A stretch of DNA of 16,909 nucleotides, from assembly GCA_050486105.1 (NCBI GenBank), contig JBJHCR010000114.1:1-16909 (forward strand), given 5' to 3'. Of the stretch, positions 6,896 through 14,967 are shown in pieces (positions within the stretch are counted from its first letter, which is position 1; every line of letters starts with the position of its first letter). A program made the position numbers and the translations under genes. The stretch is from JAEXNA01 sp050486105. Its GTDB lineage: Bacteria > Vulcanimicrobiota > Xenobia > Xenobiales > JADMJV01. Below the pieces are notes generated by a model that saw only the letters and a program-made list of their open reading frames with translations, was not told the DNA's origin and ran no database searches.

Positions 6896-7831
6896 ATGTT
6901 AAGAATCGGAGTACTCAGAGGACGGGAAGAGTCCTTCCCGGAGGCCATTGTGGCAGCCATCAATGCCAGAGACGAAGACGTTCAGGCGGAGTTTATTCAA
7001 CTGGGAGGGACTTCCCTTGGGGAGCCCTGTCCGTATCACGCCATTATGGACCGCATCTCTCACGAGGTTCCCTATTATCAGGTGTATCTGAAGCAGGCCG
7101 CCATGCAGGGCACTTATGTGGTGAACAATCCCTTCTGGATGAATGTGGACGATAAGTTTTTCGGCTATTCCCTGGCTCAAAAAATGGGGATTCCGGTTCC
7201 CAAGACCGTGGTGCTTCCCAATAAGGAGTACATCGCCGACATCAATGCCCACTCTCTTCGCAACCTCTGGCCCATCGACTGGAAGTTCCGCATTGAAGAA
7301 GTTGGCTTGCCTTGCATCATGAAGCCCGCTTTTGGTGGCGGTTGGAAGAACGTGACCAAGATCGAATCCATCGAGCACGCCATCGAAACCTACCAGCAAT
7401 CCGGGGATCTCACCATGACACTCCAAGAGTTCATCGAGTGGGACGACTACATTCGCTGCCTCTGCATCGGTCGCAAATACGCTCGAGCAATCCGCTACAT
7501 CCCTCGTCCCATGGGCATGGGTGAGTACGTTCAGGACCTGTCGGTCTTGAAACCCGAGCACGCTCAAAAGGCCGAGAAGTACTCGCTGATGTTCAATGAA
7601 GTCTTGGGTTACGATATGAACGCTCTTGAATTTGCGGTCAAGGACGACGTCGTCTACGCCATCGACATCACTAACTATGTCTGTGATATGGACTATAAGT
7701 CTCTCAAAGACGCTCACTTCGGCTGGTCGGTGGAAAACATGTCCAACTTTCTCATCGAGAAGGCTCGCAACGCCGAGCGCAACGGACCCTGTGCCGACTG
7801 GAGCCGCATTCCTCAATTCACCTGCGCCTAG
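6896..7831 (+). CDS. ATP-grasp ligase, RimK/glutathione-synthetase-like
   Basis: This 311-residue cytoplasmic enzyme should join a carboxylate to an amine or thiol through an acyl-phosphate, using ATP. The ATP-grasp part spans about 95-265. It has the ATP-contacting lysine and Gly-rich loop in IMKPAFGGGW (141-150, K143), the hinge LQEFIE (176-181), and metal ligands in NALEFAVKD (E245) and YAIDITN (D257, N260). The N-terminal 90 residues form the usual substrate-side domain. GGAGG at 6886-6890 lies five bases before the ATG, a strong ribosome-binding site. A terminator follows closely. The substrate is unknown: relatives make small metabolites, glutamylate proteins or cyclise ribosomal peptides. 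The adjacent small genes make a protein or peptide substrate worth considering. Confidence 0.85.
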   Translation: MLRIGVLRGREESFPEAIVAAINARDEDVQAEFIQLGGTSLGEPCPYHAIMDRISHEVPYYQVYLKQAAMQGTYVVNNPFWMNVDDKFFGYSLAQKMGIPVPKTVVLPNKEYIADINAHSLRNLWPIDWKFRIEEVGLPCIMKPAFGGGWKNVTKIESIEHAIETYQQSGDLTMTLQEFIEWDDYIRCLCIGRKYARAIRYIPRPMGMGEYVQDLSVLKPEHAQKAEKYSLMFNEVLGYDMNALEFAVKDDVVYAIDITNYVCDMDYKSLKDAHFGWSVENMSNFLIEKARNAERNGPCADWSRIPQFTCA

Positions 7832-7845
7832 GCGCTCTGGTTATC

Positions 7846-7883
7846 AAGAGAAAAGGCCCGGCATATGCCGGGCCTTTTCTCTT
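7846..7883. terminator. Bidirectional terminator, 38-base perfect palindrome
   Basis: Bases 7846-7864 are the exact reverse complement of 7865-7883, giving a stem of up to 19 pairs around a CATATG centre. The GC core GGCCCGGC is flanked by A-runs and T-runs, so either strand presents a hairpin followed by U residues. It sits between the converging ATP-grasp and FG-GAP genes, 14 and 9 bases from their stops. Confidence 0.93.
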
Positions 7884-7892
7884 TTCTCGACC

Positions 7893-10800
7893 TCAGCGCT
7901 CCAGCCAACTGAATCCAAAGCTGCGGGGCAAGAAGAGTTGAAAACGACCGTCATAATTGAAATCTTTTTGCACGAAGCCTCGAGACAGAGAGCGCCCGAT
8001 GAAGTGCCGCCCTACCTCATTCAAGTGGTCTGGGGAGGTGAACTCTTGAACCGATAAGGTGGCATCGGTGCCGAAAAGAAGACGCCGAGGGTACGGATCA
8101 AAGTCGAGATAGGCGATCTCATTGGTGACCATAAAGCCCGAGAGATAGCCCTGGAGGGACGTTGTCCAGGACCAAAACGAGCCAGAGTCCCGAGAGCCGA
8201 GAAGCGGGGTGGCGCTGAGTGAGGGAGGGGGCGTGTAGGCTTCGAGCGGGAACGAACTGCAGCCGAAGAAGGCAACGGCGCTCGACACCACGGCGTGCTC
8301 GAACAAGAGTTCTTCGAGGCCGTCTCCATTGATATCGCGAAAAATAAGACTGGCACTGAGGGAACTGGGATCGAGGGTCTGCACAACTGGACTGGTAAAC
8401 TGCCCGGGCTGGTCAGCCAGGAACAGTTCCAAGGCGTTTGCCGTGGTGACAGCGCCCAAGTCGAGTCTTCCATCTCCATCCGCGTCCCCTAAGGAAAAGC
8501 CCCTCAATTGGGCACCCAGAGTCAGAATCTGAGGCTCGTCCGAGAAGGAGCCGTCTCCAGAATTGGTGAGAATTCCCAGAAGATTCGACGCTAAACGCCC
8601 GTAAACGAGATCGGGAAAGCCGTCTTGATCCAAATCGGCAACCGCTAGTCGAAGGGCCCCTGAGTTGGGAATAAGCAAGGTCTCTCCGAAAAGAAATGTG
8701 CCATCACCCTGCCCAAAACAGGTCACGACCCCGGCTTCCAGCGGAAGAACGAGATCCAGGTGACCATTGCCGTTCAAATCTTCTAGGGCTGCCCCCTCAG
8801 CCAAAGTGGCTAACTCGAGTTCTTCGATCACCGAGACGACCGATGCACCGAAGTCTCCGTCGAGGGTTCCTTTGCGAACGACTACCTGCCCCTGCTGAAC
8901 CGCCACCAAATCTGGCAACAGGTCTCCATCCACATCTCCGGCCAACCAAAACACCGTCTCGCCTTCGAGTTCCAGGGGAAGGCCGAAGAAGCCCTCCACT
9001 CTCTCGATTCGGACTAAGTGGGTGCCCGCTCGGACAATGGCGGAAGGCCCCTGGGCCTCCAACTGAAAGCCTACGTCTTGATTCAAGCCTGGTGAAGTTT
9101 TCGAGGGCTCTTCTCCGTCTGGGAAAATTGTCGTCACACTGCTGGAACTCACGATCCAGTCTTGGCGACCGTCTTGGTCGAGATCGGCCACTTGTACATG
9201 TCCCAAGGGCGCTGAAAAACTGCGATCAAGGACCAAGCTTCCGCCTCCTTGACTGCGCCACAAACTGACCGAGCCAGCAGAAGTGCTCACCAACACGTCC
9301 TGGCGGCCGTTGTGATTGGAGTCGTAGGCCGCGAGTTGAGAGTTCGCAGCCCTAATGCGTTCACCGAAGGGAGTGAGGATTGGGCTAGAAAAACCCTCCA
9401 ACCCCAGATTGAGACAAACAGCTAGGGCGTCTTCGGAGTCGTCGATGAAAACCACATCGTCCAAGCCATCCCCGTCGACGTCACAGAGCAAGAGACTCTG
9501 GCCCCGGTAGTCGGTGGGAACCGGAACTGTGTGAGGAGAAAGGTTCAGGTCGCCTAAACCATCGCTGAGATACACTCGAGCGGTCACCGGCGGATTCGCC
9601 CAACTGTTCCAAACCACAACGTCGTGACCGGCTTGCAGGTCCAGATTGCCCACGGCAAGGTAGCTTTGTAGGCTCGGCAGATCGACAGTAAAGTCGGCCA
9701 GGAAATTCCCGTTTCCGTCGTTGAGCGCAGTGTCGAGTGTGTAGACTGTAGTACTGAAAGGGAAGGTGTCCGTCGGCTGGCATCGAGAGGACAAGAACAC
9801 CAGGTCCTGGCGACCATCGTTATTGAGATCGGCCAGCGTGAACCCTCTCAAGAAGCGTCCTAAATTCTGCTCAAGCCGTTGAAAAGACCCGAACTCGTCG
9901 GAAAGCGCGACCAACAGCCGGGTGGATCCTCTGATATCGTTGGTATTGCTCAATCCCACCACATCCAAGCGGCCATTACCATCCAGATCGCTATGCAAGA
10001 CATCCCGACTGAAATGAAAGTCGGAGTACCACACTTGTTGCTGGTGAACCTCAAGTTCTCGAAACCCGGGCTCCATCTTAAGGGTCGGGCCGTTTCGAGA
10101 GACGGCCCGGGCTTTGACGCCCTCATGGTCGATCCAAAGAGGCGTCCTTGAGGAGACCGTGACCTCTGAGAGTTGACCCAAGGACGTTTCCGCCTCGAGA
10201 GAGAGTCTCAGAAAACCTTGGCCGTTTCGAAGGTAAACCAGCGCCTCCCCATCTCGACTTAAAACCGGGGCTTCTCCCTCAGCCAGGATATCCATCTGCC
10301 CTACTGCTGTGCGGTAAATCCGACGGATTACGTTTGGGCCGTTCGGGTGCAGGTTGGTGGCCGAGGACTGAAAAACCAAGCGCGGGGTCGGGAGTTGCTC
10401 GAAACTTGGTAAGAAGCTATCACCGTTGCCAACATGGCCCATCAACGACTGGCTGGCGATGGCTTCGAGATTCTCTTGGGTATCCTGAACAAAGATCTGC
10501 CAAAATCCTGAATGCTTGGCGCCATAGGCCAAACCGCGACCGCTATGATCGAGACTGGGGCTGACGGCGTCACCGGTCTGATGGGCCGTCCTCAGGCTCA
10601 CCTCATGGCTCTCCAGGTCGAAAAGAAAGACTTCGGAGTTTGAGGAGCGCTCTCCGACAGCAAGGCCTGGCTCGGTTGCCACGGCTGCCACCAGTTTTCC
10701 GTCGCCCGAGATGGTGGCTTGAGAGAAGTCGCTCGTTCCTTCTTTGGTGAGGTTCCTGAAGAGCTTGGTTCGGCGATCATAGACGAGGACATCTTGAAAT

Positions 10801-11408
10801 TCGTCGTCGCTTCCCTCGGCGAGGCTTGAATCACGACTGAGAAAAACGATTTTTTGGCCATTGGTTGAGATGGACGGAAAGGTGGAGGGGCCGTCGGAAT
10901 TGCGCGTAACGAGAAAGAGTTCGCCTCGCAGCAAATCCCTCAAATAGATGTCACTGTGGTCGTTGGTGTCCGTCGGAAGCAAGCGTTCGTCGGTGGCGAA
11001 AACAAGCCATCGATCATCAGCCCAGGCTCGCTCGGGGAGAGACCTAAGGTTGGGTTCGAGAGCGGAATCTTGAGGGGGCGGAGTTGCTGTGGGCGTGGGA
11101 GAGGGGCTCGGAGAGGAGGTTGGCGCGACGGTGGGCCTGGGACTTGGAAACGAGGTTGGTGAAGTCGTTGGAGAGGGACTCGGAGAGGACGTCGGCGAGA
11201 TCGTAGGAGATGGACTCGGTGTGGTGGTGGGCGATGGAGTTGGACTGGCGGTGGGTACAGGAGTGGGTTCTCCAATGGGCACTGGCAGACGGAAATCGTC
11301 TCCAACTGAGGCGCTCGAACTGCCGGAACTACCTCCACCGCAGGCGAAACAGAAAGCCAGCAATAAGAAAAAAATACATACCAGACTCACCCTCAAAAAA
11401 GGAATCAT
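7893..11408 (-). CDS. Large surface lipoprotein with TolB-like propeller and FG-GAP repeats
   Basis: This is an approximately 1171-residue secreted lipoprotein. The ATG at 11408 is preferred because GGAGGG lies about eight bases upstream; a GTG at 11423 would place that site inside the gene. A hydrophobic signal ends in FAC followed by Gly (lipid cysteine C23, a noncanonical lipobox). A Pro/Ser/Thr-rich tether of about 80 residues follows. Next come TolB/WD40-like blades (SDIYLRDL, SEVFLFDL, WQIFVQDT), then about eleven FG-GAP/VCBS units with calcium-type loops such as DLDGNGRLDVV, DVDGDGLDDVV, DLNGNGHLDLV and DADGDGRLDLG. Such repeats build integrin-like beta-propellers for adhesion or carbohydrate binding. 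It is probably displayed on the cell surface, with ligand unknown. It is divergent from the peptidase lipoprotein gene, which has the same kind of tether. Confidence 0.88.
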   Translation of the reverse strand: MIPFLRVSLVCIFFLLLAFCFACGGGSSGSSSASVGDDFRLPVPIGEPTPVPTASPTPSPTTTPSPSPTISPTSSPSPSPTTSPTSFPSPRPTVAPTSSPSPSPTPTATPPPQDSALEPNLRSLPERAWADDRWLVFATDERLLPTDTNDHSDIYLRDLLRGELFLVTRNSDGPSTFPSISTNGQKIVFLSRDSSLAEGSDDEFQDVLVYDRRTKLFRNLTKEGTSDFSQATISGDGKLVAAVATEPGLAVGERSSNSEVFLFDLESHEVSLRTAHQTGDAVSPSLDHSGRGLAYGAKHSGFWQIFVQDTQENLEAIASQSLMGHVGNGDSFLPSFEQLPTPRLVFQSSATNLHPNGPNVIRRIYRTAVGQMDILAEGEAPVLSRDGEALVYLRNGQGFLRLSLEAETSLGQLSEVTVSSRTPLWIDHEGVKARAVSRNGPTLKMEPGFRELEVHQQQVWYSDFHFSRDVLHSDLDGNGRLDVVGLSNTNDIRGSTRLLVALSDEFGSFQRLEQNLGRFLRGFTLADLNNDGRQDLVFLSSRCQPTDTFPFSTTVYTLDTALNDGNGNFLADFTVDLPSLQSYLAVGNLDLQAGHDVVVWNSWANPPVTARVYLSDGLGDLNLSPHTVPVPTDYRGQSLLLCDVDGDGLDDVVFIDDSEDALAVCLNLGLEGFSSPILTPFGERIRAANSQLAAYDSNHNGRQDVLVSTSAGSVSLWRSQGGGSLVLDRSFSAPLGHVQVADLDQDGRQDWIVSSSSVTTIFPDGEEPSKTSPGLNQDVGFQLEAQGPSAIVRAGTHLVRIERVEGFFGLPLELEGETVFWLAGDVDGDLLPDLVAVQQGQVVVRKGTLDGDFGASVVSVIEELELATLAEGAALEDLNGNGHLDLVLPLEAGVVTCFGQGDGTFLFGETLLIPNSGALRLAVADLDQDGFPDLVYGRLASNLLGILTNSGDGSFSDEPQILTLGAQLRGFSLGDADGDGRLDLGAVTTANALELFLADQPGQFTSPVVQTLDPSSLSASLIFRDINGDGLEELLFEHAVVSSAVAFFGCSSFPLEAYTPPPSLSATPLLGSRDSGSFWSWTTSLQGYLSGFMVTNEIAYLDFDPYPRRLLFGTDATLSVQEFTSPDHLNEVGRHFIGRSLSRGFVQKDFNYDGRFQLFLPRSFGFSWLER

Positions 11409-11546
11409 CTTTAGGCCCTCCACCTGTTTTTTGACGAGTAAGATTCATTAACAGGGATAATTACCCTTTGCCTTCAAATGGTTGAGCAGTCCAATAAGTT
11501 GGTGGGCCTCCAAGGAGACTTCTGAGAAAGAGCCAAATCTGTTCGG
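11409..11546. promoter_or_regulatory. Divergent promoter region between two lipoprotein genes
   Basis: These 138 bases must carry the start signals for both flanking genes. The only symmetric sequence is AGGGATAATTACCCT at 11453-11467, an imperfect palindrome that could be an operator. AT-rich stretches suitable for -10 boxes are present on both strands, but no convincing -35/-10 pair can be fixed. Confidence 0.3.
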
Positions 11547-13226
11547 ATGTATACGCCTTATAGGGCTTCGAGCCTAAGTTCTTTTTTTCAAGTCGGAGCG
11601 GCACTCTTTCTCGCCATGATCTTGCTGACGGGTTGCGGTGGGGGAGGCAGCAGCGATCAGCCCCTGGCAAGCTTCGTGGAAGACCCCGGGCCGAGCCCCC
11701 AGCCAACCGGTTCGCCCAGTCCCAGCCCAAGCCCCACCAACAATCCAAATCCCAATCCGTTTCCTACCCCGAATCCCACCAGCAGTCCCACCCCGTCTCC
11801 AAGAACGTTTGTTTACCCTGATTTTGGGACGAACTCTCGAGTCACCGTGGTAGCGAACTTCCAGCCTGAGGCTCAAACCACGACTACCACCTCTCAGCTC
11901 GTTGCCACCCTGAACTCCTTTGGTCCAGCCCCGGTTCCCAGGTTTGCCGACCTCAGTGAGGATGAGGCGGAAGAGGGCTTTGTTGCCGTCGGTGCCAGTT
12001 GCGGAACTCCCGATGCCTGGGCTTTTGCCGAACACCTTAGTTTGCAGACCAGTGCCGATGAGCAGATTGTCCCTCAACAGGTTCTTGGCCGTTATCAGGA
12101 CTTACCCGAAGGAGCCGAGGAACAATTCTTCATCATTCCGATATTCAACAACATCACCACCAAGAAGGTGTTGCAGCCCAACGAAACCTTGCACTGCACT
12201 ATTTTTGCCGAGGTGGACGGCAACGGAAATCCTGTGCTCTCACGACAGAAGGCCTTGTTGATCGCGGAAGCCTTCGATTCCAACAATCCTCAACGCCCGG
12301 GGTCAGGTATCTATCAGCAGGTGCGCGAGGTTTTTGGCAGCGAGTGGAATCAGAATCCTCCCGGTGGGCTCGACGGAGATATGAAGATCGTTATGGTGTT
12401 TATCTCTTCAGCTACCATAGGCAACAATCTCTTTGGATACACCTCTCCGGCAGATGCCAGACCAAATGGAGGAAGCACATCTAATCAAGGAGAGATTCTG
12501 TACATCAATGCCAATAAATCCGACTATCAAACTTTGGCCACCATTGCTCACGAATTCCAGCATCTGGTGAACATCAATCAAAAGTTGAATCAACAGGGAT
12601 TGAACCCTCCAGGCGCCACCCAGGAGGTGGTGGCCATCAATGAAGGCTTATCGGGTTTGGCCGAAGAGGTGTGCGGATTCACGTTCCAATCCGGCAACAC
12701 CCTATTGCACATCATCACCAATGACTATTTGAGGCGCCCTCAAGAGCACTCTTTCTTCGACTTTTTTAAGGCGGGACTGGGCTATGGCCAGGGTTACCTA
12801 TTCTTCAAGTTCGTGAGAGAGCAATTTGGCGATGCCACCATTCGCAATATCGCCACCAGCCCAAAGACCGGAAAAGTTAATCTCGATGAGCAGATTCCCG
12901 GTGGGTTTGGCGAGGCTTTCCGCCGATGGACGGTGGCGAACTTCGCAACCAACCTTTCGGGAACCCCTCTGATTTATCGATATCCCAGTGGTTTTCGAAC
13001 CAATGGGACTTATGCGACCGGTCAGCTGGTGGGTCCCAAGACTTTTCCCCTCAGTCGAAATCAGAACAATGGCTCGGCTGCGCTGAACGCCTGGTCCACC
13101 AACTATCTGGTGTTCGACCAGGGCAACGGCAGCGAACTGCAGATCCAGATCCAACCGGCCAATAATTCCCCGTTCGGCCTCATTTTGGAACAGATCCAGG
13201 GTACCTATTCTCGTCTGGACCAATAG
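11547..13226 (+). CDS. M30-like (hyicolysin-type) zinc peptidase lipoprotein
   Basis: This is a 559-residue exported protein. A signal peptide ends in LLTGC with lipid cysteine C30. A Pro/Ser/Thr/Asn-rich tether runs from about 48 to 86. The catalytic part shows AHEFQHL at 334-340 (HEXXH, with zinc ligands H335 and H339 and catalytic E336), followed by AINEGLSGLAEE at 363-374, where E366 is the probable third ligand. Just before it come the family's LDGDMKIVMVF segment (275-285), GYTSPAD and QGEILYIN. This layout matches M30 peptidases. A C-terminal domain of about 100 residues follows the catalytic core. The ATG at 11547 directly precedes the signal peptide; its ribosome-binding site is weak. 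Target proteins are unknown. The catalytic residues look intact. Confidence 0.87.
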   Translation: MYTPYRASSLSSFFQVGAALFLAMILLTGCGGGGSSDQPLASFVEDPGPSPQPTGSPSPSPSPTNNPNPNPFPTPNPTSSPTPSPRTFVYPDFGTNSRVTVVANFQPEAQTTTTTSQLVATLNSFGPAPVPRFADLSEDEAEEGFVAVGASCGTPDAWAFAEHLSLQTSADEQIVPQQVLGRYQDLPEGAEEQFFIIPIFNNITTKKVLQPNETLHCTIFAEVDGNGNPVLSRQKALLIAEAFDSNNPQRPGSGIYQQVREVFGSEWNQNPPGGLDGDMKIVMVFISSATIGNNLFGYTSPADARPNGGSTSNQGEILYINANKSDYQTLATIAHEFQHLVNINQKLNQQGLNPPGATQEVVAINEGLSGLAEEVCGFTFQSGNTLLHIITNDYLRRPQEHSFFDFFKAGLGYGQGYLFFKFVREQFGDATIRNIATSPKTGKVNLDEQIPGGFGEAFRRWTVANFATNLSGTPLIYRYPSGFRTNGTYATGQLVGPKTFPLSRNQNNGSAALNAWSTNYLVFDQGNGSELQIQIQPANNSPFGLILEQIQGTYSRLDQ

Positions 13227-13245
13227 GTCCAAAGACTCTGCTTGG

Positions 13246-13301
13246 AGCGGCATTTCTGAGATTCTCAAGTTGTGATTGAGGGTCCGGAGATGCCGCTTTT
13301 T
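13246..13301 (+). terminator. Intrinsic terminator of the M30-like peptidase gene
   Basis: AGCGGCAT at 13246-13253 pairs with ATGCCGCT at 13290-13297, and the stem can extend inward with a G-U pair. The large loop contains a second small hairpin (CTCAA 13264-13268 with TTGAG 13276-13280). A five-T run ends the element. No T-run is present on the other strand. Confidence 0.75.
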
Positions 13302-13327
13302 CAGAATAGAAGACCCAACCAGGTCTG

Positions 13328-13777
13328 TCACCTACCTCGGCGAGGTTTTCTCCAACTGCTGATGCGTGCGGGAGTGACTTCTATGTACACCGCTCCAGGC
13401 GAGGCTTCCTTGGGAGGCTCTTCTCCGCGCTGTCGACAGGCTTCGGACTTGAAGAGTAGACGCTCTTCATCATCTCGAACGACTCGACCGTGTCCACGAA
13501 AAAGTATCCCGATCATGTCTTCGGCCTCGCGCCCGTTTTCCCAAAGCAGGCTACAGCGGGAATTCCGTTCAAGATTGACCACTTTTTGGGTGTCATCTCG
13601 GCAACCAAGTATGATCTTGTCATCCATCAAGAAGTATCCCATGGGGACCGAGTGAGGATACCCCTGACTGTCGAGAGTGGTTAAGACGATCCAACGATTT
13701 TTGAGGTTGAGAAGGCTGCGGACTTCTTCGTAAGATAATTGTGACAAGTCTGAAATCCTTTCCGGGACGCTGCCCAC
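13328..13777 (-). CDS. PNPOx-like split-barrel flavin-fold protein
   Basis: This 149-residue cytoplasmic protein resembles the small pyridoxamine-phosphate-oxidase-like family that binds FMN or F420. The characteristic strand pattern is WIVLTTLDSQGYPHSVPMGYF (about 29-49), then DDKIILGCRDDTQKVVNLER and SRCSLLWENG, which correspond to the cofactor-phosphate and dimer-interface segments. It ends in a basic tail (RKPRRGR). The start is a GTG at 13777 with AAGG a few bases upstream; no in-frame ATG precedes the conserved part. It appears to be a single-gene unit facing the peptidase terminator. The reaction cannot be told from sequence: relatives include F420-dependent reductases, heme-binding proteins and general stress proteins. 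Confidence 0.82.
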   Translation of the reverse strand: MGSVPERISDLSQLSYEEVRSLLNLKNRWIVLTTLDSQGYPHSVPMGYFLMDDKIILGCRDDTQKVVNLERNSRCSLLWENGREAEDMIGILFRGHGRVVRDDEERLLFKSEACRQRGEEPPKEASPGAVYIEVTPARISSWRKPRRGR

Positions 13778-13830
13778 CGACCTTGCTGATATAAGGGTGA
13801 AGGACTCGATGTGCAGTCTGCCCAGTTCAG

Positions 13831-13863
13831 AAAATACAAACGAGCGGTCGCAAGACCGCTCGT
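13831..13863 (-). terminator. Minus-strand hairpin terminator with T-rich tail
   Basis: A ten-pair perfect stem (ACGAGCGGTC at 13840-13849 with GACCGCTCGT at 13854-13863) closes a four-base loop. Read on the minus strand it is followed by TTTGTATTTT. It lies between the BtuF-like gene and the PNPOx-like gene and would isolate the latter from upstream transcription. Confidence 0.75.
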
Positions 13864-14114
13864 CGTCGGAGGATACTCTAAACTTTCGGTCTCGATCAAG
13901 AAGTCGCCAACGGCTGGTCTCGATTTCGACTAAAGTTTATAAAGAGCCCGCCCCTCCGAGGACGGGCGTTGGTTGACTACAAATAACGCCCACCTCCTCT
14001 CCTGCGGCGTTCTTCGCCGCATTTGGGGCTCGGGATGGTTCGGCCCTCACCCGCCTCCGTAGCCTTGAACCGAGACTACGGCAACTTTTTCTTTAGGCAA
14101 ATGTAACAAAACAG
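13864..14114. other. Hairpin-rich non-coding region, possible structured RNA
   Basis: The 337-base gap between the PNPOx-like and BtuF-like genes has no convincing gene. This part contains TAAACTTT/AAAGTTTA (13879-13886 with 13932-13939), GGGCGTT/AACGCCC (13964-13970 with 13985-13991), TGCGGCG/CGCCGCA (14003-14009 with 14015-14021), CCGTAG/CTACGG (14057-14062 with 14076-14081), and a long-range GAGCCC/GGGCTC pair (13944-13949 with 14026-14031) that would close a multibranch loop. GGTCTCGAT is repeated directly at 13888 and 13916. On the plus strand the CCGTAG hairpin is followed four bases later by TTTTT. I compared it mentally with cobalamin, c-di-AMP, c-di-GMP, TPP and glycine riboswitches, 6S, tmRNA, SRP RNA and RNase P RNA and found no match. 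Confidence 0.4.
13935..13967 (-). terminator. Probable terminator of the BtuF-like transcript
   Basis: On the minus strand, 13967-13960 pairs with 13953-13946 as an eight-pair GC-rich stem around a six-base loop, followed by TCTTTAT. One pair (13962 with 13951) is G-U on the minus strand but A-C on the plus strand, which favours minus as the RNA strand. It lies about 150 bases after the BtuF-like stop. Its arm overlaps the GGGCGTT/AACGCCC hairpin, so the two cannot form together. Confidence 0.6.
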
Positions 14115-14963
14115 TTAAATGGCGTCAACCAAAGATCGCTGAATCTCCTCTCTCAAGGACTCGAGCGCCTTGAGAATTCTAGGAGAAGGTCGAGTGAGAG
14201 CGGTCCCTTCAACCGAGAGGACCAGAGTTGGTCGTCCAACTGTATCCAGGAGGTATTGAGCTTTTGAACCACTCTCCGTCTGCTCTTGAGTCTGCAGCAC
14301 TAGGTCGGGCTGGCGGGTGATCAGATCTTCTGGTTCGACCACAAAATACCCGGGGGTGTCACCATAGATGTTTCTGCAATCGAGAACACTGAGCAGGTCG
14401 TTGAGGAGAGTGTCCCCTCCTGCCGTCATTAGAGGGGCCGACCATACCTCGAGAAAAACCGATGGACTTGCTGGGATGGGCTTGATCTGTTCAAGACTTT
14501 GGCGAAAGTCCCTGATCGCTTCAGCTGCCCGCTCGTCTCGGTCTAGGCGGGCGCCAAGTATGGCTAGGTTCTCTTCAATATCAGATAAACGTTCAGACTT
14601 CAGAATCAGGAGTTCAAATCCCAGACGACGCAACTGCCCCAGGTCTTTGTTGAAAGCAGAATCACAGACCACCAAACTCGGCTTGAGTTTAAGAAGCAAT
14701 TCCAAGTTTACGGTTTGATCGCCGACTCGGGGAAGGGATTTCACCTCCGGTGGGTAGTCATCGTTTTCAGTCACTCCAACCAAAAGTTCTCCTGCTCCAA
14801 GCTCATAAATCAACTCGGTGGCGCTCGGTATCAGGGAAACTATTCGAAGCTGTCGGTTCGGATCCTGAGGCTCGGCCTCTTGTCTGGAGCAGCCTCCAAG
14901 CAAGAAAAGTAAGAGGAGCAGAGTGAAACTCAAGTGTTTAGAGCCGGACTTCCGAAGGGTCAA
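14115..14963 (-). CDS. BtuF-like substrate-binding lipoprotein
   Basis: This 282-residue exported binding protein is of the PF01497 class. The signal peptide ends in LLGGC (C25). The mature part begins RIVSLIPSATELIYELG, followed by GVTENDDYPPEVKSLPRVGD and LLLKLKPSLVV. These are the hallmarks of the vitamin B12-binding BtuF subgroup rather than FecB/FhuD. The TTG start at 14961-14963 lies four bases after the stop of the PilZ gene, so translation is probably coupled; there is no in-frame ATG. No permease or ATPase adjoins it, so it either serves a transporter elsewhere, possibly the operon at 274-5252, or has been adapted as a sensor or scavenger. Cobalamin is the likely ligand by family; corrinoid, heme or siderophore remain possible. 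Confidence 0.85.
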   Translation of the reverse strand: MTLRKSGSKHLSFTLLLLLFLLGGCSRQEAEPQDPNRQLRIVSLIPSATELIYELGAGELLVGVTENDDYPPEVKSLPRVGDQTVNLELLLKLKPSLVVCDSAFNKDLGQLRRLGFELLILKSERLSDIEENLAILGARLDRDERAAEAIRDFRQSLEQIKPIPASPSVFLEVWSAPLMTAGGDTLLNDLLSVLDCRNIYGDTPGYFVVEPEDLITRQPDLVLQTQEQTESGSKAQYLLDTVGRPTLVLSVEGTALTRPSPRILKALESLREEIQRSLVDAI

Positions 14964-14967
14964 GGAC

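Noticed and set aside
6899..7816. 305-codon open frame antisense to the ATP-grasp gene
   Set aside because: It is a mirror effect of codon bias; the plus-strand frame has the catalytic motifs and a strong ribosome-binding site.
11089..11270. Tandem repeat or CRISPR-like array
   Set aside because: The repetition comes from Pro/Ser/Thr codons of the lipoprotein tether; there are no uniform repeats with unique spacers.
13860..14100. tmRNA, 6S, SRP RNA, RNase P RNA or a known riboswitch
   Set aside because: None of the conserved cores I know for these classes could be found on either strand, so only an unassigned structured region is reported.
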